Assembly: GCF_943193195.1 (NCBI RefSeq)
Contig: NZ_CALPDG010000011.1
Span: forward strand, 32,085-96,084
From: Mediterraneibacter agrestimuris
GTDB taxonomy: Bacteria > Bacillota > Clostridia > Lachnospirales > Lachnospiraceae
Direction of reading: 5' to 3'
DNA length: 64,000 nt
The notes below the pieces were generated by a model, which was given only the letters and a program-made list of their open reading frames with translations, had not been told where the DNA came from and did no database searches. Shown here one piece after another: positions 50,278-59,635 of the stretch (position 1 is the stretch's first letter; the number at the start of each line of letters is the position of its first letter). Position numbers and translations under genes: made by a program.

Positions 50278-51018
50278 CTATTCGTAGCGTATCATCTCCC
50301 GTTTCAGCCTTTGCATAATTTTTTTCTCCAGACGTGAAATATAGGACTGGGAAATCCCCAGATAATCTGCCACCTCTTTCTGTGTTTTTTCCTCTCCCTC
50401 CGGATCGTCCAGCCCAAACCGCATTTTAATAATCAGTTTTTCTCTGCTGGACAGCTTGTTAATTGCTTTTATAAGCAAACGCCGCTCTGCCTCCGTCTCC
50501 AGATCTTTATAAATGGTGTCCTCTTCTGTGCCGAGAATATCCGACAGAAGCAGCTCGTTTCCGTCCCAGTCTACATTTAAAGGTTCATCGATGGATACTT
50601 CCAGCTTTGTCTTATTATTTCTGCGCAGATACATCAGAATCTCATTTTCGATACATCGGGAAGCATAGGTTGCCAGTTTGATTTTTTTCGTAGGGTTAAA
50701 GGTGTTAATTGCTTTGATCAGCCCAATTGTCCCGATTGAGATCAAATCTTCGACTCCCACCCCTGTATTATCAAATTTCTTGGCTATGTATACGACAAGG
50801 CGCAGATTGTGTTCGATGAGAAGTTTTTTCGCCTCCTCGTCATATTCTGTCCCAAGTCGATTGATCACCTCTGTCTCATATTCACTTTCCAGCGGCGCCG
50901 GAAGAACCTCCGATCCTCCAATATAATGAATCTCTTTCTGATTAGAAAAGAAAATACTTCTAAAATCAGGTACAATTTTCAATTTAAACTGTTCCGGTAC
51001 TGCTACTTTTACTACCAT
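50278..51018 (-). CDS. sigE: Mother-cell sporulation sigma factor SigE (pro-sigma-E)
   Basis: Early mother-cell sigma factor of 246 residues, made inactive and processed by SpoIIGA. The N-terminal pro-segment is visible (about residues 1-28, up to [15 protein letters not shown]). Region 2 reads [36 protein letters not shown] (in parts), and region 4 has [43 protein letters not shown] (in parts). The start has AGGAGG nine bases upstream. It lies 16 bases after spoIIGA, so protease and substrate are co-expressed. Confidence 0.97.
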   Translation of the reverse strand: MVVKVAVPEQFKLKIVPDFRSIFFSNQKEIHYIGGSEVLPAPLESEYETEVINRLGTEYDEEAKKLLIEHNLRLVVYIAKKFDNTGVGVEDLISIGTIGLIKAINTFNPTKKIKLATYASRCIENEILMYLRRNNKTKLEVSIDEPLNVDWDGNELLLSDILGTEEDTIYKDLETEAERRLLIKAINKLSSREKLIIKMRFGLDDPEGEEKTQKEVADYLGISQSYISRLEKKIMQRLKREMIRYE

Positions 51019-51034
51019 GTCTGCACTCCTCCTG

Positions 51035-51808
51035 TTACAATATGTCCGCGTTTAAAATCATTTGATAATCCTCTTTTTCCGATATCATTTCCCCACAAAT
51101 ACCAAGAATCGGCCGCTCAACCTGACATTCCTGCTCTCCTTTGACACACATTTTTTCCACTCGTACTATCGGCATTACTCCTGTACCATTCACTGTTCTG
51201 TACGGAATATATCGAAGTCCAAACAGCGTTTTCATTCCCAGCTGTTTCGCAGTTTTCATGTCTATTACATGTACAGGTTCTTTCGACACTGGATCTGTCA
51301 GCCTGTTTCCAGTATCAATTAAAGCCTGAACCGTCTCATTTTTTCCTTCAAAGGACAAAACAACCTCCAATATCCTTTTTTGATGATTTCGTACTTGTGT
51401 AAACATTTTCCAGCATCCTGCCAAAATCATGTAAGAAATCACCGACACTGCAAAAAACAAGCTTCCTGCGTGTAAATACGGCTGAAATATCTGTAAGATT
51501 CCACTCAGTAAAAATGCAGAGACAAACAGTACGCCTATTCCTCTTTGCCATTCCCTCCACGTACGTAATTTGACCCCCGCCATCAGCATCACAGTACTGA
51601 TCCCAAACAGACTCAGTACTGCTTTGAGAACTCCGGGCATGGGAATTACAAACACCAGGCATGTCAATACTGATCCCACAGCGCCTCCAAAAAATACCTG
51701 AAGCACCGGCACTTTCCTTTTGAGAACCTTTCGCACTGCCAGTAAAAGCAGCGAATCCATCATAAAATTTGTAAAAAATAATACGTCTATATAAACCTCA
51801 TAATGCAT
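51035..51808 (-). CDS. spoIIGA: Sigma-E processing peptidase SpoIIGA
   Basis: Membrane aspartic peptidase that removes the pro-sequence of SigE in the mother cell after a forespore signal. The 257-residue protein has about five N-terminal membrane segments (residues about 7-155) and a cytosolic domain with the aspartic motif [14 protein letters not shown], typical of SpoIIGA. The remainder holds the retropepsin-like fold ending near MILNADIL. It heads the spoIIGA-sigE pair, with a likely Spo0A-regulated promoter at 51874-51939. GGAG lies about eight bases before the ATG. Confidence 0.96.
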   Translation of the reverse strand: MHYEVYIDVLFFTNFMMDSLLLLAVRKVLKRKVPVLQVFFGGAVGSVLTCLVFVIPMPGVLKAVLSLFGISTVMLMAGVKLRTWREWQRGIGVLFVSAFLLSGILQIFQPYLHAGSLFFAVSVISYMILAGCWKMFTQVRNHQKRILEVVLSFEGKNETVQALIDTGNRLTDPVSKEPVHVIDMKTAKQLGMKTLFGLRYIPYRTVNGTGVMPIVRVEKMCVKGEQECQVERPILGICGEMISEKEDYQMILNADIL

Positions 51809-51873
51809 ATCACTACACTCCGTTCCGCGTTATGCACGGCAAATGTACATTCCTTTACTGAACGACAAAACAC

Positions 51874-51939
51874 ATTATATAAGGTATTCATTTGAAACTT
51901 TGTCAGATACTGACGAGAAAAACAAAAGATGTTTCGACA
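51874..51939 (-). promoter_or_regulatory. Spo0A-like box and long-spacer promoter of spoIIGA-sigE
   Basis: On the minus strand, TGTCGAA (51933-51939) matches a Spo0A box. About 27 bases downstream CTGACA (51901-51906) is followed, 21 bases later, by TATAAT (51874-51879). Known spoIIG promoters have a 22-base spacer and need Spo0A to compensate. A small palindrome GTCAG/CTGAC (51902-51914) overlaps the -35 box. Confidence 0.7.
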
Positions 51940-51950
51940 CCAACCGGAGA

Positions 51951-51995
51951 CACTCAAAACAGTCCACCGGACTGTTTTATCGCATGCATGGCATC
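51951..51995. repeat. Palindromic intergenic element, copy 2
   Basis: Same as copy 1 (28259-28303) with two differences in the tail (GCATGCATGGCATCG instead of GCATGCTTGGCAAC). It lies between the ftsZ terminator and the spoIIGA promoter. Confidence 0.85.
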
Positions 51996-52012
51996 GAACA
52001 AAGCAGACAAAA

Positions 52013-52039
52013 AACCGGCAGAGGAAATCCCTGCCGGTT
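52013..52039 (-). terminator. Intrinsic terminator of ftsZ and the dcw operon
   Basis: AACCGGCAG (52013-52021) and CTGCCGGTT (52031-52039) form a 9-bp stem followed on the minus strand by TTTTTT-type residues, 12 bases past ftsZ. Confidence 0.85.
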
Positions 52040-52050
52040 ATATATACTCT

Positions 52051-53235
52051 TTATTTCTTAAAAAAATCCGGAATCTTGATAGACTGCTCTTTTACAGTAC
52101 CAGACGGAGTTCTTGGCTGCTGCAGTGTCGGCATTGTACCTCCTGTTGTTCTTGGCGCAACTGTTCTGCCCACTGCTCTGTTCTCCAAATCTACACTTCT
52201 GCTTACCATATCTCCTGACGGAAGAATAGAACCAACCTTCTGCTGTCCTTCCAGTCTTGCTTTCAGCTTAGAGGAACTTCCGCCTACATTGTGCAGCCCT
52301 GTCGCAATAACAGTAATGGTGGCTTCATCTGACTTGTTGTCGTCATATGTAGCACCAAAGATAATGTTTGCGTTCTCTCCTGCCAGTTCCTGCACATACT
52401 CTGCTGCATCAGATGCATCCATAAGAGTGATGTCACCGGATACGTTAATGATAACGTGTGAAGCTCCCTGAATGGTCGTCTCAAGCAACGGACTTGCAAC
52501 CGCCTGCTTAACAGCCTCAAGAGCCTTGTCATCACCGCGCCCCGCACCGATACCGATGTGAGCGATACCCTTGTCCTTCATAACAGTCTGAACATCTGCA
52601 AAATCTAGATTAATCAATGATGGTACATTGATCAGATCAGTAATACCCTGAATACCCTGCTGCAATACTTCATCAGCCTTCTTCAGAGCTTCCGGCATTG
52701 TTGTTCTTCTGTCTACTACTTCAAGCAGCTTGTCATTCGGAATGACAATCAATGTATCTACATTTTCTTTCAGCTTGTCGATACCTGCAAGAGCATTCTG
52801 CATACGAGTCCTGGACTCAAAGCGAAACGGCTTTGTAACAACACCGACTGTTAACGCACCCATATCTTTTGCTATACGTGCTACAACCGGAGTAGCTCCT
52901 GTACCTGTACCGCCGCCCATACCACAGGTAACAAATACCATGTCTGCGCCTTTGATCGCTGCCGAAATCTCTTCTGAACTTTCTTCTGCTGCCTTTTCCC
53001 CTACCTCAGGCTGTGCTCCGGCACCCAGTCCTTTCGTCAGTTTCTCGCCAATCTGCATAAGTGTCGGTGCCTTGCAAAGCTGCAGCGCCTGCTTATCTGT
53101 ATTAATTGCGATAAACTCTACACCTGCAATCTGTTCATCAATCATTCTGTTTACGGCATTGTTACCGCCTCCGCCGACTCCAATGACGATTATTCTTGCA
53201 GCTGCTTCTGATTCGTTGGTTTTAATTTCTAACAA
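52051..53235 (-). CDS. ftsZ: Cell-division GTPase FtsZ
   Basis: Tubulin-like GTPase that forms the Z ring. I place the start at a TTG at 53235: AAAGGAGG lies eight bases upstream, and the family N-terminus then follows ([23 protein letters not shown]). The longer ATG frame adds MYNNLINK from the leader. The tubulin signature GGGTGTG is at residues 107-113, T3/T4 loop glycines are present, and the C-terminal tail ends in the conserved peptide [10 protein letters not shown] for FtsA/SepF contact. 394 residues is normal. It lies 190 bases after ftsQ, and that gap carries two TATAAT-like boxes, so it may also have its own promoter. Confidence 0.96.
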   Translation of the reverse strand: MLEIKTNESEAAARIIVIGVGGGGNNAVNRMIDEQIAGVEFIAINTDKQALQLCKAPTLMQIGEKLTKGLGAGAQPEVGEKAAEESSEEISAAIKGADMVFVTCGMGGGTGTGATPVVARIAKDMGALTVGVVTKPFRFESRTRMQNALAGIDKLKENVDTLIVIPNDKLLEVVDRRTTMPEALKKADEVLQQGIQGITDLINVPSLINLDFADVQTVMKDKGIAHIGIGAGRGDDKALEAVKQAVASPLLETTIQGASHVIINVSGDITLMDASDAAEYVQELAGENANIIFGATYDDNKSDEATITVIATGLHNVGGSSSKLKARLEGQQKVGSILPSGDMVSRSVDLENRAVGRTVAPRTTGGTMPTLQQPRTPSGTVKEQSIKIPDFFKK

Positions 53236-53424
53236 GAGTATTTCCTCCTTTGTCGTCTTATTAATTAAATTATTATACATCCCTTTTAGATTAAATTATA
53301 CACTCCAATAAGTATATAATAATGTCTTTCTTGCAAATAATCAATAGATTTTTATGTATTTTCCTGTTTTTTTATATAATTCAGCATCTTCAAACAATTT
53401 TCCTTCTCGAATCCCGTTGATTTA

Positions 53425-54318
53425 TCACTGCCATACTGTTTCTTCAGAAGTATCCCATGTGATGTCCGAAGCTCCGTCCCATATATTCTCTCCATATGTA
53501 TCATCACCAGCTGCACCGGCAGTATCTTCGGACGGCTCTCCCTCTGCTGTTTCTGCCGGCTGGGGGTCTGGCACAAACCGAATATAAGAATCAAAATTCG
53601 CATAATTTTCCAGGTGAAGAACCCCCGCCTGACCCGGATACAGTTCCTGAAGTTTCGCCAGAATCGGAACTGTCTGGTTCAGCTTCTTTGCAAAATCACT
53701 GCTCCCCACCTGTACCCTGACTACACCAAAATACAACGTCAGATCACTTCCGTCACAGCTAATTTTATCCGCTGTCAGTTCTGCCTTGTTCAGAATCCCG
53801 GTAATGGAATGAATAGCCTCAAAAACCTTCTTATCCGTAACCGGAAGCATCTTTCCCAGCTTGACTTTATCTGTATCCAGTTCCATTCCTTCAATATAAG
53901 GAACCCCTTCGATCACATCCGGTGTCTTTAGGCATGCCATACCATCCTTATCAAAATACAGCCATTCTCCGTTAACATCCACACGACCGCTGAATGCCTT
54001 TTCTGTTAATTGTATGTTCACTTCCCAGGGTGCCTTTAATTTTACTTTTATCTTCTCGACCGTCGGAAGCTGTTCAATATCATCCTTGTTATATTTCCAC
54101 AATATATATAATGTGTTGGAAGAATATTTGCCAGACTGCACCCACTCTTTCACTTCCTGAACAAGAGTATACTGATTGCCCGTCACATTGATTTTCTTTG
54201 TTTCAAAAAGCTTTAAGGTAAGATAACAAAGAATCACCAGTATTGTTATGACGCCCAGCAATGTAAAGACAGCCCTCCAGAGAGCTCTGCGTCTTTTTCT
54301 TCTTTTCTTTCGTGCCAT
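53425..54318 (-). CDS. ftsQ: Cell-division protein FtsQ/DivIB
   Basis: Single-pass membrane divisome protein of 297 residues. A basic N-terminus (ARKKRRKRRRALWRA) is followed by one membrane helix (about residues 15-37) and a POTRA domain starting near FETKKINVTGNQYTLVQEV. The later FtsQ/DivIB beta domain (residues 110-230) and an acidic, low-complexity tail (AETAEGEPSEDTAGAAGDD) complete it. It recruits FtsL and FtsB-type partners and regulates septal peptidoglycan synthesis. It lies 25 bases after ftsW with no murG between. Confidence 0.92.
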   Translation of the reverse strand: MARKKRRKRRRALWRAVFTLLGVITILVILCYLTLKLFETKKINVTGNQYTLVQEVKEWVQSGKYSSNTLYILWKYNKDDIEQLPTVEKIKVKLKAPWEVNIQLTEKAFSGRVDVNGEWLYFDKDGMACLKTPDVIEGVPYIEGMELDTDKVKLGKMLPVTDKKVFEAIHSITGILNKAELTADKISCDGSDLTLYFGVVRVQVGSSDFAKKLNQTVPILAKLQELYPGQAGVLHLENYANFDSYIRFVPDPQPAETAEGEPSEDTAGAAGDDTYGENIWDGASDITWDTSEETVWQ

Positions 54319-54342
54319 CTGTCATGTCCTCCTCCACGTAGT

Positions 54343-55428
54343 TCATTTTACCAGATTCGATACACTTAACACAAGCCCCATTTCTAATAAAAGAAATAAA
54401 ACCGATGTACCTCCATAACTAATAAAAGGCAGCGTGATTCCCGTATTCGGTATGGAATTGGTCACGACAGCAATATTTAAAATCACCTGAATCATCATAT
54501 GTGCCATAGCTCCCGACGCAATGAGCGCCCCCTGCAAATCTTTTGCCTTTGTAGCAATAATGAAAAACCGCCATATTAATATCAAAAATAAAATAACGAT
54601 CAGCCCTGCGCCTACCAGTCCCAGTTCCTCACATATGATAGAAAATATCATATCATTCTGAGCTTCTGGAAGAAACCCCAGTTTCTGTACGCTTTCTCCC
54701 AGTCCCCTGCCAAAAAGCCCGCCGGAACCAATTGCATACAGACCTTGCAAAGTTTGATAACCCTTCTCATATTTTTCCGGATTGCGCCAGATAGCGATGC
54801 GTTCCAGACGATAACTTTCCAATGCCAGAAAAATTGTCATAAACCCAACTGCCGCCGCTGCCATCCAGATAAACTGAGAATATTTCGGGCTTGCCACGAA
54901 TATCAGCACTGCCGCGATTCCTAAAATGATAATCGCTGTACTTAAGTTACTTGCTCCGACCAGTCCCACGATTGGAAATACCGGAATCATGACTTTGACC
55001 AGCGTGGAGAAGTTTCCCATTTTTTTGACATTTTTTGTAACAAGACATGCCAGAAACAAAATAAGCGCCACCTTTGCAAACTCAGATGGCTGAAAAGAAA
55101 CAGGGCCCAAAGACAGCCATCTTTTGGACCCATTATACTCGTCTCCCACGAAGATTACCGCAACAGATAAAAGCACCGCCGCCAGATATCCAAGCCCCGC
55201 AAGCGGTACCCACTTATGATAATCAATGTCCGCCATTATAAACATTCCTGCAATTCCCAACGCAGATGCAAATCCCTGTTTTTTCAGATAGTAAAAAGGA
55301 TCATTGAACTTGACCTGACCGTTGTACGCACTCGTACTATACAAAAGCACCAGACCGATGCCAACGAGCAGCAGTATCACGATCAGCATTGTATAATCAT
55401 AATGCTGTTTCTTTGCCGGACGCTCCAA
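54343..55428 (-). CDS. ftsW: FtsW/SpoVE-type peptidoglycan glycosyltransferase
   Basis: SEDS-family polytopic membrane glycosyltransferase of 361 residues that polymerises lipid II at the septum together with a class B penicillin-binding protein. About ten membrane helices are visible. Conserved positions lie in GDEYNGSKRWLSLGPVSFQPSEFAKVALI (in parts), YATIGSGG-like text here reads GLYAIGSGGLFGRGLGES, and NTGITLPFISYGGTSVL near the end. Its cognate partner is likely one of the two upstream penicillin-binding proteins. Whether it is the vegetative FtsW or a sporulation SpoVE cannot be told. Confidence 0.93.
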   Translation of the reverse strand: MERPAKKQHYDYTMLIVILLLVGIGLVLLYSTSAYNGQVKFNDPFYYLKKQGFASALGIAGMFIMADIDYHKWVPLAGLGYLAAVLLSVAVIFVGDEYNGSKRWLSLGPVSFQPSEFAKVALILFLACLVTKNVKKMGNFSTLVKVMIPVFPIVGLVGASNLSTAIIILGIAAVLIFVASPKYSQFIWMAAAAVGFMTIFLALESYRLERIAIWRNPEKYEKGYQTLQGLYAIGSGGLFGRGLGESVQKLGFLPEAQNDMIFSIICEELGLVGAGLIVILFLILIWRFFIIATKAKDLQGALIASGAMAHMMIQVILNIAVVTNSIPNTGITLPFISYGGTSVLFLLLEMGLVLSVSNLVK

Positions 55429-55442
55429 TCTAAATTCACTCC

Positions 55443-56813
55443 TTATAACTGATTTACAAGTTCTTTGAATTTATCTCCGCGTTCTTCATAGTTGCTGAAC
55501 ATTCCCCAGCTTGCACAGGCAGGTGATAAAAGAACTGCGTCTCCCGCCTCTGCGTGTTCCACACAGATCTGTACTGCCTCTTCAAATGTGTCGGCAAAAA
55601 CAATCGGCTCAAAACCGTGCTCTCTTGCCTCTTTTGCTATTTTCTCTTTCGTTGCGCCGATCAGCACCAGCTTCTTCACTTTCCCGTCAAATGCATCGAT
55701 CCATTCTCCATAAGAAGAATCTTTATCATATCCGCCTCCGATCAGAAGGGTCGGCCGGTTCATTGCCTGAATGCCCTTGATTGCCGCATCCGGGTTAGTT
55801 CCTTTGGAATCATTGTAATAAGCGACTCCTTTCTTCTCTGCAACAAATTCAATTCTGTGTTCCACGCCCTGAAATGCGCGGATTGCCCTGCGGATACTCT
55901 CCATAGGCACTCCATAAGCTGCCGCCATAGCAACTGCCGCCATTACATTTTCATAATTATGGGTTCCCAGCAATTTCAAATCATTTACATTGCAGACCTT
56001 TACTGGCTCTCCCACATTATAAATGATATCGCCGTCTTCCAGATAGATTCCTCTTTCCAGTTTATGCTGACTGCTGAAATACAGAACCTTTGCCGTCAGA
56101 TTTTCTCCGAATCTGCGTGTCACCTCATCCTCATAATTCAGGACACAGGTATCTTCTGCTGTCTGATTCTTCGCAATATTTTTCTTTGCTTCAATATATG
56201 CTTCCATCGTATGATGACGGTTCAAATGATCAGGACTGATGTTCAAAACTGCACTAACCTTCGGTGCAAATGTACGTACCGTTTCTAACTGAAAGCTGCT
56301 CATTTCCGCTACTGTAACAGAATCCTCCGTCTGTGTCAGCGCCACGCTTGTGTATGGATTTCCAATATTGCCTACCACATAAGTATGTTCCTTATACGCC
56401 TTCATAATTTCTCCCAGAAGCGCTGTTGTGGTCGTCTTGCCGTTAGTCCCTGTAATAGCAAGCACATCTCCTTTTCCATACGTATATGCCAGTTCAATCT
56501 CTCCCCAGATCGGAATATTTTTTTCCCGCATCCGGTCTACAACCGGCAAATCTGTAGGTACTCCCGGACTCATCACAATTAAGCTGATCCTATCCATAAT
56601 GTCCTCCGGCAGTTTCCCCAGAACAATCTGAACATTTCCTGTTACCTCACCGGACACATTACTTAATATCTCCTCCCGGATTTTCTCCGGCTCCAGCTTC
56701 TCATTCCCGTCATGCAATACCACATCTGCGCCTTCTTTCAGCAAAAGCCGGCTTGCAGCCACACCGCTGATCCCAGAACCGAATACCAGTACAAATTTTC
56801 CCTTTATATCCAT
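55443..56813 (-). CDS. murD: UDP-N-acetylmuramoyl-L-alanine--D-glutamate ligase
   Basis: Cytosolic ATP-dependent ligase that adds D-glutamate to UDP-MurNAc-L-Ala. The 456-residue protein has an N-terminal Rossmann domain (VLVFGSGISGVAASRLLLKEG), the central ATP-binding loop AITGTNGKTTTTALLGEI, the lysine and histidine region (SSFQLETV, ISPDHLNRHHTMEAY), and the C-terminal domain with YYNDSKGTNPDAAIKGI and DAVLLSPACASWGMFSNYEERG. Length is standard. It lies four bases after mraY and 14 before ftsW in one operon. Confidence 0.97.
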   Translation of the reverse strand: MDIKGKFVLVFGSGISGVAASRLLLKEGADVVLHDGNEKLEPEKIREEILSNVSGEVTGNVQIVLGKLPEDIMDRISLIVMSPGVPTDLPVVDRMREKNIPIWGEIELAYTYGKGDVLAITGTNGKTTTTALLGEIMKAYKEHTYVVGNIGNPYTSVALTQTEDSVTVAEMSSFQLETVRTFAPKVSAVLNISPDHLNRHHTMEAYIEAKKNIAKNQTAEDTCVLNYEDEVTRRFGENLTAKVLYFSSQHKLERGIYLEDGDIIYNVGEPVKVCNVNDLKLLGTHNYENVMAAVAMAAAYGVPMESIRRAIRAFQGVEHRIEFVAEKKGVAYYNDSKGTNPDAAIKGIQAMNRPTLLIGGGYDKDSSYGEWIDAFDGKVKKLVLIGATKEKIAKEAREHGFEPIVFADTFEEAVQICVEHAEAGDAVLLSPACASWGMFSNYEERGDKFKELVNQL

Positions 56814-56817
56814 TTCC

Positions 56818-57774
56818 CTATACCCCCATCAGTGCGATCAGGCAAAGAACTGCAGTAACAATAGAGAATACTGCTACAACCCGTGTCTCGGACCATCCGC
56901 ACAGTTCAAAATGATGATGGATCGGCGCCATCTTAAAAAACCGTTTTCCTCCGGTTTTCTTAAAATATGTCACCTGAATCATAACAGACAGTACTTCGAT
57001 CACATAAATCAGTCCTACAATGATAATAAACAGCGGCATTTGCATCAGATATGCCGTGCCTGCCACAAACCCGCCAAGCGCAAGAGAACCTGTATCTCCC
57101 ATAAATACACTTGCCGGATACACATTAAACAGAAGAAAGCCCATCAGCGCCCCAACTACCGCACAGGTAATCGGTTCTATCCCGCTCTTGGTCCCCACTG
57201 CCACAACCGTGAAAAATGTTGCCACAAGCACTGTCACACTAGAAGCGAGACCATCCAGTCCGTCCGTAAAGTTCGTTCCATTTACCGTTCCCAGCACGGC
57301 GATAAACAGTACTGGAATCGCAAAAAATCCCAAATCCAGATATGCCCCTCCTGAAAACGGGATCAGCATTGTAAGCGGAACTTTTGCTACCTTTACTACA
57401 TAAAATGTAAAAACCGCAGTTACCACAATCTGCAATGCCATCTTCTGCATTGGAAAAAGTCCATCAGACCGTTTCATTACAACCTTCAGATAATCATCCA
57501 GAAATCCGATCAGTCCGAATCCCGCCGTTAAAAACAAAACCGGAATAATCTTAGGATAATCTTTCACATAAAACAGGGATGTGATTACTACACTTGCCAG
57601 AATCATCACTCCGCCCATAGTCGGGGTGCCTGCCTTTTTCAGATGAGACTGCACGCCTTCTTCCCGCTCAGTCTGCCCCATCTTCAGTTTTCTTAAAAAA
57701 GGGATTACAATTGGTCCCATAATCAGACTTAATAAAAATGATATCAAAACCGGAATCACTACATGATTTACCAT
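56818..57774 (-). CDS. mraY: Phospho-N-acetylmuramoyl-pentapeptide-transferase
   Basis: Integral membrane enzyme that links phospho-MurNAc-pentapeptide to undecaprenyl phosphate, forming lipid I. The 318-residue protein has ten membrane helices. Signatures are KKAGTPTMGGVMI, the catalytic FLDDYLKVVMKRSDGL, NFTDGLDGLASSVTVL and, near the C-terminus, KMAPIHHHFELCGWSE. It lies 60 bases after the second penicillin-binding protein gene and four before murD, in the dcw operon. The lipid I product would be used by MurG, encoded elsewhere in this genome. Confidence 0.97.
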   Translation of the reverse strand: MVNHVVIPVLISFLLSLIMGPIVIPFLRKLKMGQTEREEGVQSHLKKAGTPTMGGVMILASVVITSLFYVKDYPKIIPVLFLTAGFGLIGFLDDYLKVVMKRSDGLFPMQKMALQIVVTAVFTFYVVKVAKVPLTMLIPFSGGAYLDLGFFAIPVLFIAVLGTVNGTNFTDGLDGLASSVTVLVATFFTVVAVGTKSGIEPITCAVVGALMGFLLFNVYPASVFMGDTGSLALGGFVAGTAYLMQMPLFIIIVGLIYVIEVLSVMIQVTYFKKTGGKRFFKMAPIHHHFELCGWSETRVVAVFSIVTAVLCLIALMGV

Positions 57775-57834
57775 ATATCCACCTCTTCATTCTTTTGTTT
57801 TGCATACTTTAACTAATTAAGTATACCGCATAGC

Positions 57835-59562
57835 TTAACCTTTTTCAATCCCCAGATAAGGAAGTACATTATCATAAATATCCCGAAGTACCGGCGCTGC
57901 AATCGTACCTCCATAGTATATCCCCTGTGGATCATGAATAATTACCATACCAATAACCTGTGGATTTTCCGCCGGAGCGAATCCTATAAAGGAAGAAATA
58001 TACCGGTTTGCACTTCGCGGCAATGTCTGGGACGTGGCCGTTTTGCCGCCAATGCTGTAACCCTCGATATAAGCATTTTTCCCAGATCCCTCTGACACTA
58101 CGCTTTCCAGCAGCATCCGCATCGTAGCAGAGGTTTCTTCCGATACCACGCCTTGCCGTTCTTTATAGGAAAAGGTCTTCAGCGTCTGTCCCTCTTTATC
58201 TTGTACGCTCACTCCAAGATGGGGCGTTATCCGCCGCCCGCCATTGATGATAGAGCTTACTGTTGTCAGCATTTGGATCGGTGTAATCTGAAAAGACTGT
58301 CCGAATGTCATTGTTGCCAATTCCACAAGTCCAATATCTTCTTTTTTATGCATGATCGTTCCTGCTTCTCCCGGCAAATCTACATTTGTCAGGCTCATAA
58401 GCCCGAACTGGGAAAAATAATCACAAAATTTATCTGAACCAAGCCGCAGCCCGATATCCATAAACACCGGATTGCAAGAATTCTGGATTCCCTGCACAAA
58501 ATTCTCGCCTCCATGTCCCCCCACTTTGTGACAACGGATTTTCCGGTCTTCCACGATCCGGTAACCCGGACAGGAAAAAGTATCGTCCAGATGTACCACC
58601 CCTTCTTCCAGACAAGCAGCCGATGTAATAATCTTAAAAGTAGATCCCGGCTCATATGTATCATTGATACATCGGTTTCTCCACATCTGATTCAATAATT
58701 CCTGCTTCTTTTCATCCGTCAGATTTTCCGTTTCCGTATTTTCCGTATTTAGCGTAAAAGGATCATTGAGATTGAACTCCGGTACATTTACCATAGCAAG
58801 TACCTCTCCGTTCTGGGGATTCATCAGCATAATAGATACTGCTTCTGCCTGCTTTTCTTCCATTACTTTTTCCGCCGCCTGTTCACAAAAAGACTGAATA
58901 TTGTAATCCAGACTTACTTTCAGCGTATTTCCCGCAACAGGTTCTATCCTGTCTTCCGCCACTCCCTCCAACTCGATTCCTCTGGCATCTGTCACAGTCA
59001 GAATGGTGCCGTTCGTTCCTTTCAGCACATCCTCATATTTCACTTCCAGGCCGATGATCCCCTGGTTATCACCGCCTGTAAATCCCAGGACTTTAGATGC
59101 AAGCTGATTATAAGGGTAGTACCTCTTGAAGTCCTCGTCCACCTTTACTCCTGCCAGATTGTAGTTACGAATACGGTCCCCCACCTCTTTTGCTACATTA
59201 GTCTTTACCTTCTCCATAGAAGAGACCTTCTCCACACGTTTTCTAACCTCTTCCTCTTCCATCTCCAGTTCCTTTGACAAGACAGCAATCACCTGCTTTG
59301 GTTCTTCAATCTGACTGTGAATTACCGATATCGTACAGACCGTTTTATTGGTTGCAAGCACCATCCCATTTCTGTCTACGATCTCCCCTCGTGCTGCTTT
59401 GATTTCCCGTTCACGCTCATGCAAGGCTTCGGCTCGTTTCTGATAATATTCTGCGTCAAAAACCATCAGATACACAAGCCGTCCGAGCAATGCTCCGATG
59501 ACCAATACTGCCCCGCTGAACACAACAAGCATTTTTTTCTTATTATATGTCTTATTTTTCAT
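57835..59562 (-). CDS. Penicillin-binding protein, class B (SpoVD/FtsI-like), with KTA motif
   Basis: 575-residue monofunctional transpeptidase with one N-terminal membrane helix (about residues 10-30). Motifs are STFK in EPGSTFKIITSAA, SCN in GIQNSCNPVFMD, and GGKTATSQT, so the usual KTG is KTA here. The dimerisation region RGEIVDRNGMVLATN is at the start. There are no PASTA domains, unlike B. subtilis SpoVD. It lies 73 bases after the other penicillin-binding protein gene, and its start codon follows a long hairpin (59567-59614) that includes the likely ribosome-binding bases. It may be the sporulation or division variant. Confidence 0.9.
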   Translation of the reverse strand: MKNKTYNKKKMLVVFSGAVLVIGALLGRLVYLMVFDAEYYQKRAEALHEREREIKAARGEIVDRNGMVLATNKTVCTISVIHSQIEEPKQVIAVLSKELEMEEEEVRKRVEKVSSMEKVKTNVAKEVGDRIRNYNLAGVKVDEDFKRYYPYNQLASKVLGFTGGDNQGIIGLEVKYEDVLKGTNGTILTVTDARGIELEGVAEDRIEPVAGNTLKVSLDYNIQSFCEQAAEKVMEEKQAEAVSIMLMNPQNGEVLAMVNVPEFNLNDPFTLNTENTETENLTDEKKQELLNQMWRNRCINDTYEPGSTFKIITSAACLEEGVVHLDDTFSCPGYRIVEDRKIRCHKVGGHGGENFVQGIQNSCNPVFMDIGLRLGSDKFCDYFSQFGLMSLTNVDLPGEAGTIMHKKEDIGLVELATMTFGQSFQITPIQMLTTVSSIINGGRRITPHLGVSVQDKEGQTLKTFSYKERQGVVSEETSATMRMLLESVVSEGSGKNAYIEGYSIGGKTATSQTLPRSANRYISSFIGFAPAENPQVIGMVIIHDPQGIYYGGTIAAPVLRDIYDNVLPYLGIEKG

Positions 59563-59566
59563 AAAA

Positions 59567-59614
59567 AACCTTGCGGAAGATATTTTTATAACATATTATA
59601 TCTTCTGCAAGGTT
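59567..59614 (-). promoter_or_regulatory. Long hairpin between the two penicillin-binding protein genes
   Basis: On the minus strand, AACCTTGCAGAAGATAT and ATATCTTCCGCAAGGTT form a 17-bp stem with one mismatch and a 14-base loop, followed by TTTTTTATG where ATG is the next start codon. The only purine-rich bases before the ATG (AAGG) are inside the stem. It can act as a terminator and as a ribosome-binding-site lock. Confidence 0.75.
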
Positions 59615-59635
59615 ATGCATTTTCAGGCAAATATT

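Noticed and set aside
55554..56288. 244-residue open frame on the plus strand
   Set aside because: It is antisense to murD, whose motifs are complete; no start signal is present.
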